NCBI GenBank assembly: GCA_029101005.1
Contig: JAQXQE010000016.1
Coordinates: forward strand, 1 to 45,957
Direction of reading: 5' to 3'
Length of the DNA stretch: 45,957 nt
From: Bacillota bacterium
Lineage (GTDB): Bacteria > Bacillota > Clostridia > Peptostreptococcales > Anaerovoracaceae
In this document: positions 1 through 7,834 of the stretch, piece by piece
Layout: the number at the start of each line of letters is the position of its first letter
Numbering within the stretch: position 1 is the stretch's first letter
The notes under the pieces: generated by a model
Database searches by the model: none
Told to the model about the DNA's origin: nothing
The model's input: only the letters and a program-made list of their open reading frames with translations
Made by a program: the position numbers and the translations under genes

Positions 1-2028
1 TCCTGCAAGTGCACTTCCATCTACTGCTACATCTGTCAGTGTCAGGTTGCAGTAGTTCTGGATAAGCATCTTTACTTCTGCTGTATCGCTTGTAATTGTT
101 CCGTTCTTGATTGTGACTGTATTGCCTGCTTCAAGATGGAAGCCCTGTGATACTGTTCCTGTTGATCCAACAGCCTTACCTGTTACTTTGTAGGTATTGC
201 CATTGAGATCAATTGTAATGTTCTTCGCATCTGCAGCTGCTACGAAGATTCCATCACCTTCTGCATCCTTGAGAAGTGTGATTGTTCCGATTGTTGCTGC
301 TTCTACTGCGTCTGCAAGGCTCTCGTACTTTGTATCACCTACCTGTGCTACGTACTGCTTTGCTACGAGCTTCTGCATGTCGCCTTCAGCTACCCACTTG
401 TAGTCTGCTGGTGCTTCGAGCTCTACTCCTGATGCCTTGCTTACTGCTACTCTGTTGCCGCCGTCTGCCATTACGAGTGCTGCCTTGCTGAAGTCGCCGC
501 TCTTAATTACGAGTTCCTCTACAGCCTCGTTCTCTGAACTCAGCTCAACCTTACCCTCGATTACGCTGCTTCCTTCAACTGTTACCTTGTTTGCCTCGTA
601 TGATCCGAATGAGCATACATCGAATGCAATCATGCCTTCCTTAGCAACAATCTTTGTATCCTTGATTACTGTCTGTCCGTTGTTTGTTGACAGTGTATAT
701 GGGTTTGAATCAGCAAGCTGTGATCCATCAAGAACCATGTTCACAAGTGTGAGGTTAGAATAGTTCTGAACCAGCATCTTTGCCTTTGCACTTGTGATTG
801 TTCCGTCCTTGAATACTACTGTGTTGTCCTTAAGCAGCTGGAACGCCTGTGTCTCTGTTCCTGTTGAACCTACTGTTGTTCCATCTACTGTGTAAGTGTT
901 ACCACCGAAGTCGATAGTAATATCCTTGTTGAGCTTGATTCCGTTGCCGGAAGCATTAACGAGGAGTTCTACTGTATCTCCAGCCTGTGCTTCTGCCACT
1001 GCCGCCTCAAGGCTCTCGTACTTTGTCTCACCTACCTGTGCTACGTACTGCTTAGCTACGGCCTTTGGTGTTGAGTATACAAGAGTCTCGTCAACTGTAA
1101 CCTTAATCTCGCCACCGTTCTCTGTTGGAGCGCTGAGCTTATCGTCTACCTGTACGAGTGCGCTGATTACCTCAAGCGCGTCACTCTTACTTGGCGCTGG
1201 GAACTGTCCCTCTGTTGTGCAGTTCTTCATTACTACGTCGTAGAGAAGAGCCTTTGAACCGCATGTCTCCTTAACGTTGACTGCTGCCTCATTGCTTACT
1301 GATGACTTGAATGTGCAGTCCTCGAACAACAGCTTGTTGAGCTCTGTGCCTGCCTCGTTATATGCATTGATGCACTTGCCCTTGAAGTCGAATACGCAAT
1401 TCTTGTATGTCAGGTCGCCACCATATGCCCACATAATGTACTCCTCAGTAGTCTGCTTGAATGTGCAGTCTGTGAAGTTCATATCTCCATATGAGTAGAA
1501 CAATCCGTCGAACTTGCAGTTCTTCATATTGATGGTGCCTACATGCTGGAAGCCATGATATTTTGAATTGCCAAAGATGAAGCTTACATTCTCGAATGTT
1601 GCTCCATTTGGAATGTTAGCAATATTACCAGTTCCTGTGTGACTGAATACTACACCGTCAACTGTTCCCTTGATTGTGATGTTCTTAGGAACGTCTGGAA
1701 GTGTGTATGTGCCGGCTGCATTGATGGTGATTGTATCATCAATTGCTGCCGCTGCCACAGCACTTGCGAGCGTGTCATAGCTCTGTGATCCGATCATTAT
1801 CGGTCCCAGTTCAGCACTTGCCGAACGAGGAGCTGGTGCAGGTTCCGGATCTGTCTCAGGTGTGTTCGCCTGAGTTAAGTCACCGCCTGTCGATCCACTT
1901 TCGATCTCCATCTCTATCTGCGAGTTGGAATCGTCAGTAACTTCGCCATCAGCTGCGAACGCGATTGATGGCATGTATGTGACGAATATACATACTATCA
2001 TTACGCGAGCCAAAAGCTTCTTATACAT
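1..2028 (-). CDS. Secreted surface protein with repeated beta-helix-like modules (partial, 3' end outside window)
   Basis: The frame stays open from an ATG at 2028 to the window edge, giving 676 residues with no stop. The start is preceded by a strong GGGGAGG site. Residues 1-27 form a signal peptide (MYKK then a hydrophobic core, cleavage near AFA-ADG). Residues 28-70 are a low-complexity linker rich in T, P, E and S. Three modules follow, each opening with a related motif: SQSYDTLASAV near residue 77, YVAQVGETKYESLEAAV near 326 and YVAQVGDTKYESLADAV near 557. The last two are about 231 residues apart. Text between them is rich in short N/T/G/V beta-strand repeats (NCTF, DCTFK, KNCKFDG), as in right-handed parallel beta-helix proteins. 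I infer an extracellular adhesin or carbohydrate-binding protein. The anchoring region, if any, lies outside the window. It is the only gene here without its end, and no enzyme active site can be seen. Confidence 0.85.
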   Translation of the reverse strand, partial: MYKKLLARVMIVCIFVTYMPSIAFAADGEVTDDSNSQIEMEIESGSTGGDLTQANTPETDPEPAPAPRSASAELGPIMIGSQSYDTLASAVAAAAIDDTITINAAGTYTLPDVPKNITIKGTVDGVVFSHTGTGNIANIPNGATFENVSFIFGNSKYHGFQHVGTINMKNCKFDGLFYSYGDMNFTDCTFKQTTEEYIMWAYGGDLTYKNCVFDFKGKCINAYNEAGTELNKLLFEDCTFKSSVSNEAAVNVKETCGSKALLYDVVMKNCTTEGQFPAPSKSDALEVISALVQVDDKLSAPTENGGEIKVTVDETLVYSTPKAVAKQYVAQVGETKYESLEAAVAEAQAGDTVELLVNASGNGIKLNKDITIDFGGNTYTVDGTTVGSTGTETQAFQLLKDNTVVFKDGTITSAKAKMLVQNYSNLTLVNMVLDGSQLADSNPYTLSTNNGQTVIKDTKIVAKEGMIAFDVCSFGSYEANKVTVEGSSVIEGKVELSSENEAVEELVIKSGDFSKAALVMADGGNRVAVSKASGVELEAPADYKWVAEGDMQKLVAKQYVAQVGDTKYESLADAVEAATIGTITLLKDAEGDGIFVAAADAKNITIDLNGNTYKVTGKAVGSTGTVSQGFHLEAGNTVTIKNGTITSDTAEVKMLIQNYCNLTLTDVAVDGSALAG

Positions 2029-2190
2029 AAATACCTCCCCTAGTTATAAATAATGAATAAATCTACTTCCGCAAAATATATTAATGCTCAACTTAAACTA
2101 TACACTTATATAACTCTCGTTAAGCATTTGGTCGGTTTATATCGACAAGAGAATTTCTGGCATCAGTTCAAATCTTCACACAAACAACAC

Positions 2191-2215
2191 AAAAGAGGGC
2201 TCATCGCCCTCTTTT
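2191..2215 (-). terminator. Rho-independent terminator of the prdX-macro operon
   Basis: A 10-bp perfect stem (AAAAGAGGGC with GCCCTCTTTT, loop of 5) lies 34 bp past the macro-domain gene stop. A short T run closes the stem on the minus strand. It separates this operon from the surface protein gene downstream. Confidence 0.8.
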
Positions 2216-2249
2216 AAACTACATATGGTATTGCTCACTCATTATTCTA

Positions 2250-3482
2250 CTATGCTATCGAACTTCCAAGGAGCTTCTGATTGTATTTGAAGAGAATATC
2301 GTTCACTACGAAGATATCGTATATCTCATGCTTGATTGCATATGACACAATCAGATCCATTATCGAACTGTCAGAAAGTGCATATCCCGCCTTCATCAGC
2401 AGATAGTCCACAGCCTCCATATCGAGGCGGAGTGCTATTGCGAGTGCGAGTATTGTACTCTTCTTCGGCAGAACCTTATCGCTCACTATCTTCGAGAAAT
2501 GCTGCTTGCTCAGATTAGCGCGGAAGTATATCTCTGCATTCTTTAGACCTGACTCGTTCATCATGCGAATCAATGCATCGTTGAAGCTCTCAACCTTCTC
2601 CTGCTTCTCAATCACATCCTCGATGGATTCCTCTTCAGACTCTAATCTATCCTCCTGCAGTTCCTCACTCGCTGTTGCAACAGGAACTGCAGCTGCAGTG
2701 TTCATCTTATGTCCGAAGAAACTTGAAAACGAGAATCTGGCTTTCGCCGGCTTCTCTTCCAGCTGCTTCGTTTCCGCAGCTTGCATAGCCACCGAAGCTA
2801 CAGGCATTATCTCCAGCTCGGCAGTTTCCTCTACCTTTGTAGTGCCGTAGACGAAGTCAGAATAATCTGGATACTCTGCGAGCAGTTCGCCCTTATCTTC
2901 AACATAATTGTCATCGATATACTGTTTGATCTCACCGTAGAGCTTCTGAGCTGCCTCCGTCGCCTCTTCGTCGTACATCAGAAGATAAACTGACATATCG
3001 GCTGGCTCTGTTGCCATATCAGCGATGAGGTCATGGCCATCGCTCTCGACCTTGGCCTCTCTAATGAAGTCTTCGATTGCTGCAGTTGCGATTCGAATGG
3101 CGTCGTCCTTAGGCCAGCGAAGGCGTCCACTTGACAGGAGCGGGAAGGCAATCGAAGTAAGTCCACTTCGAGACGCTGTCTTCAGAGACTCAAGGTAACA
3201 ACTCCTAAGCTGCGCCTCTGCAGAAGCATCCTCCTTGCTGTACAGTGGAACTGCTGCGTGGATGATGTACTTCGCTGGAAGGTCGAATCCTGAAGTAATT
3301 ACCGCTTGGCCATAATCTATATGTCCGATTCTCTGGCATGCCGCCTCGAGTCGACTTGCTCCAGCCGCCTTGAATACAGCCCTGCTAGTTCCAGGGCCTT
3401 CCTCAAGCCACGGATTAGTAGGCAGTACTACCGCATCCACTTCCATATTCGTAATATCATTTCGTTCAAGAAATAATGGCAT
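2250..3482 (-). CDS. Macro-domain protein with C-terminal HTH-like domain
   Basis: A protein of 410 residues. Residues 1 to about 185 resemble a macro (ADP-ribose-binding) domain: MPLFLERNDIT, then a glycine-containing loop with SRAVFKAAG, then IIHAAVP and IAFPLLSSG. Residues 190-290 are an acidic, low-complexity linker. Residues 300-410 match the helical XRE-like region often fused to macro domains in Firmicutes (ANLSKQHFSKIVSDKVLPKK, then ALALRLD-like text, then AGYALS). Two substrate loops are unusual. The usual NAAN reads LPTN, and the usual GIYG-type loop reads SGRLRW, so ADP-ribose hydrolysis is uncertain. It follows prdX by 14 bp with an AAGGAT ribosome site and probably shares its transcript. 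Its target is unknown. Regulation of, or response to, ADP-ribosylation is inference. Confidence 0.75.
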   Translation of the reverse strand: MPLFLERNDITNMEVDAVVLPTNPWLEEGPGTSRAVFKAAGASRLEAACQRIGHIDYGQAVITSGFDLPAKYIIHAAVPLYSKEDASAEAQLRSCYLESLKTASRSGLTSIAFPLLSSGRLRWPKDDAIRIATAAIEDFIREAKVESDGHDLIADMATEPADMSVYLLMYDEEATEAAQKLYGEIKQYIDDNYVEDKGELLAEYPDYSDFVYGTTKVEETAELEIMPVASVAMQAAETKQLEEKPAKARFSFSSFFGHKMNTAAAVPVATASEELQEDRLESEEESIEDVIEKQEKVESFNDALIRMMNESGLKNAEIYFRANLSKQHFSKIVSDKVLPKKSTILALAIALRLDMEAVDYLLMKAGYALSDSSIMDLIVSYAIKHEIYDIFVVNDILFKYNQKLLGSSIA

Positions 3483-3494
3483 TGTTCTACATCC

Positions 3495-3980
3495 TTATAA
3501 TTCAATAATCTCTATTTCGTTGCCGTGCTCCCTGATGATCTCAAGAAGATTCTCGGTTTCAAGGAAGACTGTCGCATCGTTGAAGTTCGGATGAATTCCG
3601 ATTTTACCTTTAGCGACGAAGTCCTTATCGAGGTAAAATTTGATGTCTCGTTCGTCATTATTCAGCAGTCCGAAAGGTGTTACTGCACCGCGAATGAGTT
3701 GCATCTTGTCCATCAGCAATTCTTCCGATGCGAATGACAGCGGTCTTGTCTCGTGTGCATGTCTGAATTCCTTGAGATCCACGCGCTTGTCCTCAAGCAC
3801 TGTAATCAGATAGAAGTTTCTCTTCTTATCATCACGGATGAAAAGGTTCTTAGCGATTACATCCTCATAAGGAATCTCTGCATCTATCATATCGTCGACT
3901 GTGAATACTGGGCTGTGGTCAACTCTCTCGTAGGCTACGCCTCTTTCGTCAAGAAATGCGAACAGTTCTTCTTTATTCAT
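3495..3980 (-). CDS. prdX: Prolyl-tRNA editing protein, PrdX/ProXp-ala type
   Basis: A protein of 161 residues that matches the free-standing INS/YbaK editing family, in particular the PrdX (ProXp-ala) branch. These hydrolyse Ala-tRNA(Pro) formed in error by prolyl-tRNA synthetase. The expected catalytic lysine is K44 in AKNLFIRD, followed by FYLITVLEDKRVDLK. The conserved stretch GAVTPFGLLNN and the closing GIHPN-type motif are present. Length is normal for the family. The start at 3980 has an AAGGAGGGG site. It is the first gene of a two-gene unit with the macro-HTH gene and is divergent from rqcP2 across 63 bp. The symbol follows the clostridial usage and could also be given as proX. Confidence 0.85.
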   Translation of the reverse strand: MNKEELFAFLDERGVAYERVDHSPVFTVDDMIDAEIPYEDVIAKNLFIRDDKKRNFYLITVLEDKRVDLKEFRHAHETRPLSFASEELLMDKMQLIRGAVTPFGLLNNDERDIKFYLDKDFVAKGKIGIHPNFNDATVFLETENLLEIIREHGNEIEIIEL

Positions 3981-4031
3981 CTAGCGCCCCTCCTTTATCA
4001 ACTTGTCTATAATTATACTACAATCCTCTGC

Positions 4032-4037
4032 TATAAT
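4032..4037 (+). promoter_or_regulatory. -10 box directly before the rqcP2 start codon
   Basis: A perfect TATAAT ends six bases before the ATG at 4044. An in-frame TAG at 4038-4040 blocks any longer start, and no Shine-Dalgarno sequence fits. Transcription starting the usual 6-8 bases after the box would begin at or next to the A of the ATG, giving a leaderless mRNA. A clear -35 box at correct spacing is not visible. Confidence 0.55.
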
Positions 4038-4043
4038 TAGCAT

Positions 4044-4796
4044 ATGAAAAGTGATGATTTTGTGGTATCTAGAATAGAAGACAGAATCGCTCAGTGCGAG
4101 CGCGGCTGGTATGTGACATCGACGGGATTCCTCGATTCGCATGAGCAGGCTATAGCAGCGAAGTGTCTGAAGAGTTCCCCAGATGTCAAAGCAATCCTCT
4201 GGGGCGGATATGATGATGCGGACAGGCGCATCGTTGTTTGTATGCCTAAGGACTATCCGATGGAATACAGCGATCTGCTTAAGGTTCTCCGTGTGGAGAT
4301 TCCACGCGGGTCTAAAGAACTGACTCACAGAGACTATCTCGGCTCTGTTCTCGGCCTCGGATTAGAGCGAAGAGTTATCGGGGATATTCTCGTTAACGAT
4401 AGAGGTGCGGACATAATCTGCACTGCAGAGATTGCAGATTATATGCTCAATGAGTACAGACAGATTGGAAGAGTTGAGATTCTTAAGTCAAGCTTGCACG
4501 ATCTCTCCGAATTAAGACTTCCTGAGCAGAGGGTGCAGAAGATTAACGATACTATATCTTCAGCCAGACTAGACAGCATAGTGTCGTCGGCGTTCGGACT
4601 ATCAAGAAGCAACGCGGTCAAAGCAATCAAGTCTGGTATAGTAGCAGTTGATCATATGGAATGCATCAAGCCAGATCAGCGAATAGAGGAAGGCTCCATC
4701 CTCACAGTTCGTGGCAAAGGCAAAGCCGCACTCACTAAGATAGGCGGCACTTCTCGCAAAGGTCGTATTTGGATAGAAATAAGCAGGTACCTCTAG
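4044..4796 (+). CDS. rqcP2: YlmH/RqcP2 family S4-domain ribosome-associated protein
   Basis: A protein of 250 residues. The N-terminal two domains carry the YlmH landmarks FLDSHEQAI (29-37), ILWGGYDDADRR (51-62) and LTHRDYLGSVLGLGLERRV (93-111). An S4 RNA-binding domain follows at about 173-235 (ARLDSIVSSAFGLSRSNAVKAI, split here only for reading). In Bacillus the family binds 50S subunits that carry peptidyl-tRNA and takes part in the RqcH C-terminal tailing pathway of ribosome rescue. In many Firmicutes it sits in the division cluster, whereas here it stands alone between two convergent or divergent neighbours. It starts with no ribosome site (see the -10 box at 4032). Its stop codon lies in the loop of a terminator hairpin shared with the convergent WYL gene. 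Confidence 0.85.
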   Translation: MKSDDFVVSRIEDRIAQCERGWYVTSTGFLDSHEQAIAAKCLKSSPDVKAILWGGYDDADRRIVVCMPKDYPMEYSDLLKVLRVEIPRGSKELTHRDYLGSVLGLGLERRVIGDILVNDRGADIICTAEIADYMLNEYRQIGRVEILKSSLHDLSELRLPEQRVQKINDTISSARLDSIVSSAFGLSRSNAVKAIKSGIVAVDHMECIKPDQRIEEGSILTVRGKGKAALTKIGGTSRKGRIWIEISRYL

Positions 4797-4804
4797 GTAC
4801 CTGC
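4783..4804. terminator. Bidirectional terminator overlapping the rqcP2 stop codon
   Basis: A 9-bp perfect stem (GCAGGTACC with GGTACCTGC) and a 4-base loop. The TAG stop of rqcP2 occupies 4794-4796, inside the loop and first stem base. CTTATTT follows on the plus strand and TTATTTCT on the minus strand, so it can serve both converging genes. Confidence 0.8.
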
Positions 4805-4809
4805 CTTAT

Positions 4810-5796
4810 TTACTTCTTAACAAAATTGCCTACAGCGGTTCTAAGCTTATCCTCATACTCCGCGACAGTATCCTTAGGTGCTGTGAGCTTAATCTTATCA
4901 GCGTTGACAAATAGCCAACCGAAGAACTCGTCACCAACCGGCACCTTGACCTTGATGCTGAACGCACCATCTTCAAGTGGCGATGTCTTTACATTAATTC
5001 CGAATCTCTGGATGATCTCATCCATCGCGTTTCTGGTGCATACGAGTTCAACATAAGTCAGCTTAGCATTATAACTGCTGAATCTACTGTATAGGCAGTC
5101 TTCAAAGTTCATAGACTTCGGCTGCTTAACTGCGCTCTCTTCGAGAATCTCTGGAACACCTAGTATTCTTGCCAGATTAAATACTCTGAGCTTCTTGCCT
5201 TTATCACAGAAACCAACCATATAGCATACATCTTTGCCAGAGATTACAGTGAACGGACTGATAATGTATCTCTCTCCGCTATTTCGTATAACGACTTCCT
5301 TGTTCTCATCATACATAAAGTACTTGAAGGAAATCTTTCGTCTTTCTCGTATCGCGCGATCAATTACACGCACTCTTTCACGACCTTCTTTGCCTAGGTC
5401 CTTAATTCTCGCCTCAGCTCCGACATTACAGTCCACGCACATCTTGCGCTCTTCCTTGACGAAAGTTCTCACGAGTTTGGAAACAAGTTCCTCTCGCTCA
5501 TCATCCTCAACGAATCTGGATGTCGCCATCACAGAGTTGATCAACCATACATCATTCTCATCTAGAGTCCTGCGCATATAGTACTTGTTAGCGGTAGACT
5601 CAATCTTGTGAATATCAAAGCCAAATGACATCAATATCTCTATGTCATTACTAATAGTAGTGCGTTGCGACTTAATATTGTATTCATTAACCAGATACTC
5701 ATTAATCTTCTGAGAAGAAAGCGGTGCATCCTCAGTTCCGTGCTGTGACAGAATCTCTAATATCGACAGTAGTCGATATTTGCCTTCATTCTGCAT
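4810..5796 (-). CDS. WYL-domain transcriptional regulator
   Basis: From the ATG at 5796 the product has 328 residues. The N-terminal 65 or so residues form a winged HTH (KYRLLSILEILSQHG, then SQKINEYL, then QRTTISNDIEILMSFGFDI). The central to C-terminal part is a WYL domain (ISFKYF, then YIISPFTVISGKDVCYMVGF, then FNLARI), followed by a WCX-like tail. Such proteins are transcription factors whose WYL domain senses a ligand, in some cases a nucleic acid. I prefer the ATG to a TTG at 5823, which would only add nine residues before the family's normal beginning. A run of eight G residues sits 10 bases before the ATG and may act as, or tune, the ribosome site. Targets are not known. It stands alone. 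Confidence 0.85.
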   Translation of the reverse strand: MQNEGKYRLLSILEILSQHGTEDAPLSSQKINEYLVNEYNIKSQRTTISNDIEILMSFGFDIHKIESTANKYYMRRTLDENDVWLINSVMATSRFVEDDEREELVSKLVRTFVKEERKMCVDCNVGAEARIKDLGKEGRERVRVIDRAIRERRKISFKYFMYDENKEVVIRNSGERYIISPFTVISGKDVCYMVGFCDKGKKLRVFNLARILGVPEILEESAVKQPKSMNFEDCLYSRFSSYNAKLTYVELVCTRNAMDEIIQRFGINVKTSPLEDGAFSIKVKVPVGDEFFGWLFVNADKIKLTAPKDTVAEYEDKLRTAVGNFVKK

Positions 5797-6003
5797 CTTT
5801 GTAGTACCCCCCCCACTGCACAAACGAGCCTAGTACAATGTATATTGAGATTCAACGATTATAATTAACTTTCTACTCACATTATATACACACAAGGCCA
5901 TATTTCTGTTGATTTTTTTGCCCAAGTCGGTCTTTCGTCGGAAAATGCTGACATTTGAATTACTTTCGCATATATTAACGAAACTAATATCCTCATACAA
6001 AAG

Positions 6004-6027
6004 AAGACTGCGCCTAAGCGCAGTCTT
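6004..6027 (-). terminator. Terminator of the amino-acid ABC importer operon
   Basis: A 10-bp perfect stem (AAGACTGCGC with GCGCAGTCTT) and a 4-base loop, followed on the minus strand by CTTTTGT. It lies 22 bp after the small membrane protein gene. Confidence 0.85.
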
Positions 6028-6049
6028 GATTTCTTTGTCGTAGCTCGTC

Positions 6050-6280
6050 CTACTCCTGAATATCTGTATCTTCTTCTGCAGGCTTATTCTTATAAGCGCC
6101 TGTGATTGATCTCTTCAGAATGAGAAGCAACATCAGTACTACTACAGCAGCAATCTCAATTGTGAAGAGTGTTGTTGGCCACAGGTGACCTGCCATGTTC
6201 CACGCGAGGTTTCCAACTACTACGAGGAACACGAGTACGAGCATTGTGATAAGGTCCTTCTTAGGGCTTTTCTTAAACAT
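6050..6280 (-). CDS. Small two-TM membrane protein at the end of the importer operon
   Basis: A protein of 76 residues: a basic start (MFKKSPKKD), two hydrophobic segments (about 11-28 and 36-54), then a charged tail rich in K, E and D. It has a good GGAGGTAGG site 5 bases before the ATG and follows the ATPase gene by 16 bp. It is therefore co-transcribed with the importer. I do not recognise a family. A helper or regulatory role for the transporter is only inference from position. Confidence 0.7.
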   Translation of the reverse strand: MFKKSPKKDLITMLVLVFLVVVGNLAWNMAGHLWPTTLFTIEIAAVVVLMLLLILKRSITGAYKNKPAEEDTDIQE

Positions 6281-6296
6281 TTCCTACCTCCATTAT

Positions 6297-7049
6297 TTAC
6301 GCTTTGAGCATTGAGCCAAGGAACTCCTGAAGTCTTGCAGACTTTGGATTCTCGAAGACCTCCTTAGGGCTACCCTGCTCAGCAATTACACCGCCATCGA
6401 TGAAGATTACCTTGTCAGCAACCTCCTTCGCAAATCCCATCTCGTGTGTAACAATTACCATTGTTGTATTCTCGTCCGCGAGCTTCTTTATAACCTTCAG
6501 TACCTCTCCTGTAATCTCAGGATCAAGTGATGAAGTTGGCTCATCGAAACAGAGAATATCCGGACCCATTGCCAGCGCACGAGCGATGGCAACTCTCTGC
6601 TGCTGTCCGCCAGAGAGCTTGCATGGATAGCTGTCCATCTTATCTGTAAGACCTACTCTTGCGATGAGCTCCTTAGCAAGAGAATCAATCTCTGCTTCTG
6701 GATACTTCTGCAGGAGCTTAGGTGCAAGTGTAACATTCTCAAGAACTGTGTACTGCGGGAAGAGGTTGAACTGCTGGAAAACCAGCCCGAAGCAGAGTCG
6801 CTTCTCTCTCAGCTCTGCGTCAGTCATCTTAGGCGCTGAGCCATCGAAGATCATCTTATCTCTTACCGTAATTGTTCCCTCATCTGCAATCTCGAGGAAA
6901 TTGATGCACTTAAGAAGTGTAGTCTTACCACCGCCGGAAGGTCCGATGATTGCAAGAACCTCACCCTCCTCAAGAGAGAAATCTATACCCTTCAGGACAT
7001 GATTTGAGCCGAAGGACTTCTTAATACCTTTAACTTCAAGAATTGACAT
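6297..7049 (-). CDS. Polar amino-acid ABC importer ATPase (GlnQ-like)
   Basis: A protein of 250 residues, typical for the family. It powers uptake of a polar amino acid on the cytoplasmic face. Walker A is GPSGGGKTT at 36-44, the signature is LSGGQQQR at 145-152, Walker B plus the catalytic glutamate is [13 protein letters not shown] at 165-177, and the switch histidine is in IVTHEMGFA. The Walker A has GGGKTT in place of the common GSGKST, which keeps the essential K and T. It lies 11 bp after the permease gene with a TAGGAGGA site. Substrate is not readable; glutamine, cystine or arginine-type importers look alike. Confidence 0.92.
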   Translation of the reverse strand: MSILEVKGIKKSFGSNHVLKGIDFSLEEGEVLAIIGPSGGGKTTLLKCINFLEIADEGTITVRDKMIFDGSAPKMTDAELREKRLCFGLVFQQFNLFPQYTVLENVTLAPKLLQKYPEAEIDSLAKELIARVGLTDKMDSYPCKLSGGQQQRVAIARALAMGPDILCFDEPTSSLDPEITGEVLKVIKKLADENTTMVIVTHEMGFAKEVADKVIFIDGGVIAEQGSPKEVFENPKSARLQEFLGSMLKA

Positions 7050-7060
7050 TCCTTATCCTC

Positions 7061-7717
7061 CTACTCAAAGTAATCGAGCTTAGCCTCGATCTTGCCCATA
7101 ACGATTGTAACGATTCCACAGAAGATCAGATAGAATACAGCAGTCATGAAGAGTGGCCAGATAATTCCAGCTGACTTGATGAATGCCTGTCCTGCCCAGA
7201 TAATCTCATATACAGCGATTACTCTTGCGAGGGAGGTGTCCTTAACAAGTGTAATTACCTCATTGCCGAGAGGTGGGAGGATTCTCTTTATAACCTGAAG
7301 GAGCACGATATTGAAGAATATCTGCTTCTTTGTGAGGCCAAGAACCTGTCCAGCCTCATACTGGCCAGATGGAATACTCTCGATTCCTCCTCTGTATATC
7401 TCTGAGAAATAACATGCGTAGTTAATGATGAAAGCTGCCATTACGGCGATGAATCTTCCAGATGAACCCATGCCCCAGAAATTGTAACCGAATACCAGAC
7501 CAGGGCCGTAGTATACGACAATAAGCTGCAGCATAAGAGGTGTTCCTCTTACTACCCATACTATGAATTTAACAAGATACTTAAGTGGCTTGAACTTACT
7601 CATTGATCCGAAGCAGATAATCAGTCCCAGTGGGAGTGCTCCGAGAAGAGTCAGAGCGAATATCTCAAGGCTCTTCAGGAAACCAAAGGTAAGTGAAGTC
7701 ATAACTGTACTGAACAT
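7061..7717 (-). CDS. Polar amino-acid ABC importer permease (GlnP/HisM-like)
   Basis: A protein of 218 residues with about five membrane segments. The family signature is visible: VVRGTPLMLQL near residue 55 and the coupling EAA loop (AGQVLGLTKKQIFFNIVLLQV, in two parts) near residue 145, with ALPPLGNE-like text (LPPLGNEVITLVKDTSL) after it. It works as a homodimer with the ATPase. It is separated from the binding-protein gene by 117 bp that holds a long hairpin and has its own AAGGAGT site. Membrane location. Confidence 0.92.
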   Translation of the reverse strand: MFSTVMTSLTFGFLKSLEIFALTLLGALPLGLIICFGSMSKFKPLKYLVKFIVWVVRGTPLMLQLIVVYYGPGLVFGYNFWGMGSSGRFIAVMAAFIINYACYFSEIYRGGIESIPSGQYEAGQVLGLTKKQIFFNIVLLQVIKRILPPLGNEVITLVKDTSLARVIAVYEIIWAGQAFIKSAGIIWPLFMTAVFYLIFCGIVTIVMGKIEAKLDYFE

Positions 7718-7745
7718 TTATGCTTACTCCTTCTAATCAGCATTT

Positions 7746-7778
7746 AAGCTGCGCCGATTGCCTCAACCGACGCAGCTT
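7746..7778 (-). promoter_or_regulatory. Intercistronic hairpin between binding-protein and permease genes
   Basis: On the minus-strand RNA a 15-bp stem with a 3-base loop forms from end to end. Two of its pairs are G-U and would be mismatches in a plus-strand RNA, so the structure belongs to the importer transcript. No T run follows. It therefore looks like a stabiliser of the upstream binding-protein message or a processing point, not a full terminator. That would give more binding protein than permease. Confidence 0.65.
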
Positions 7779-7834
7779 TATAATTCTATTTGATTCTCCG
7801 TAGAATTTCAATCAATTCTTATGTTTAATACAAC

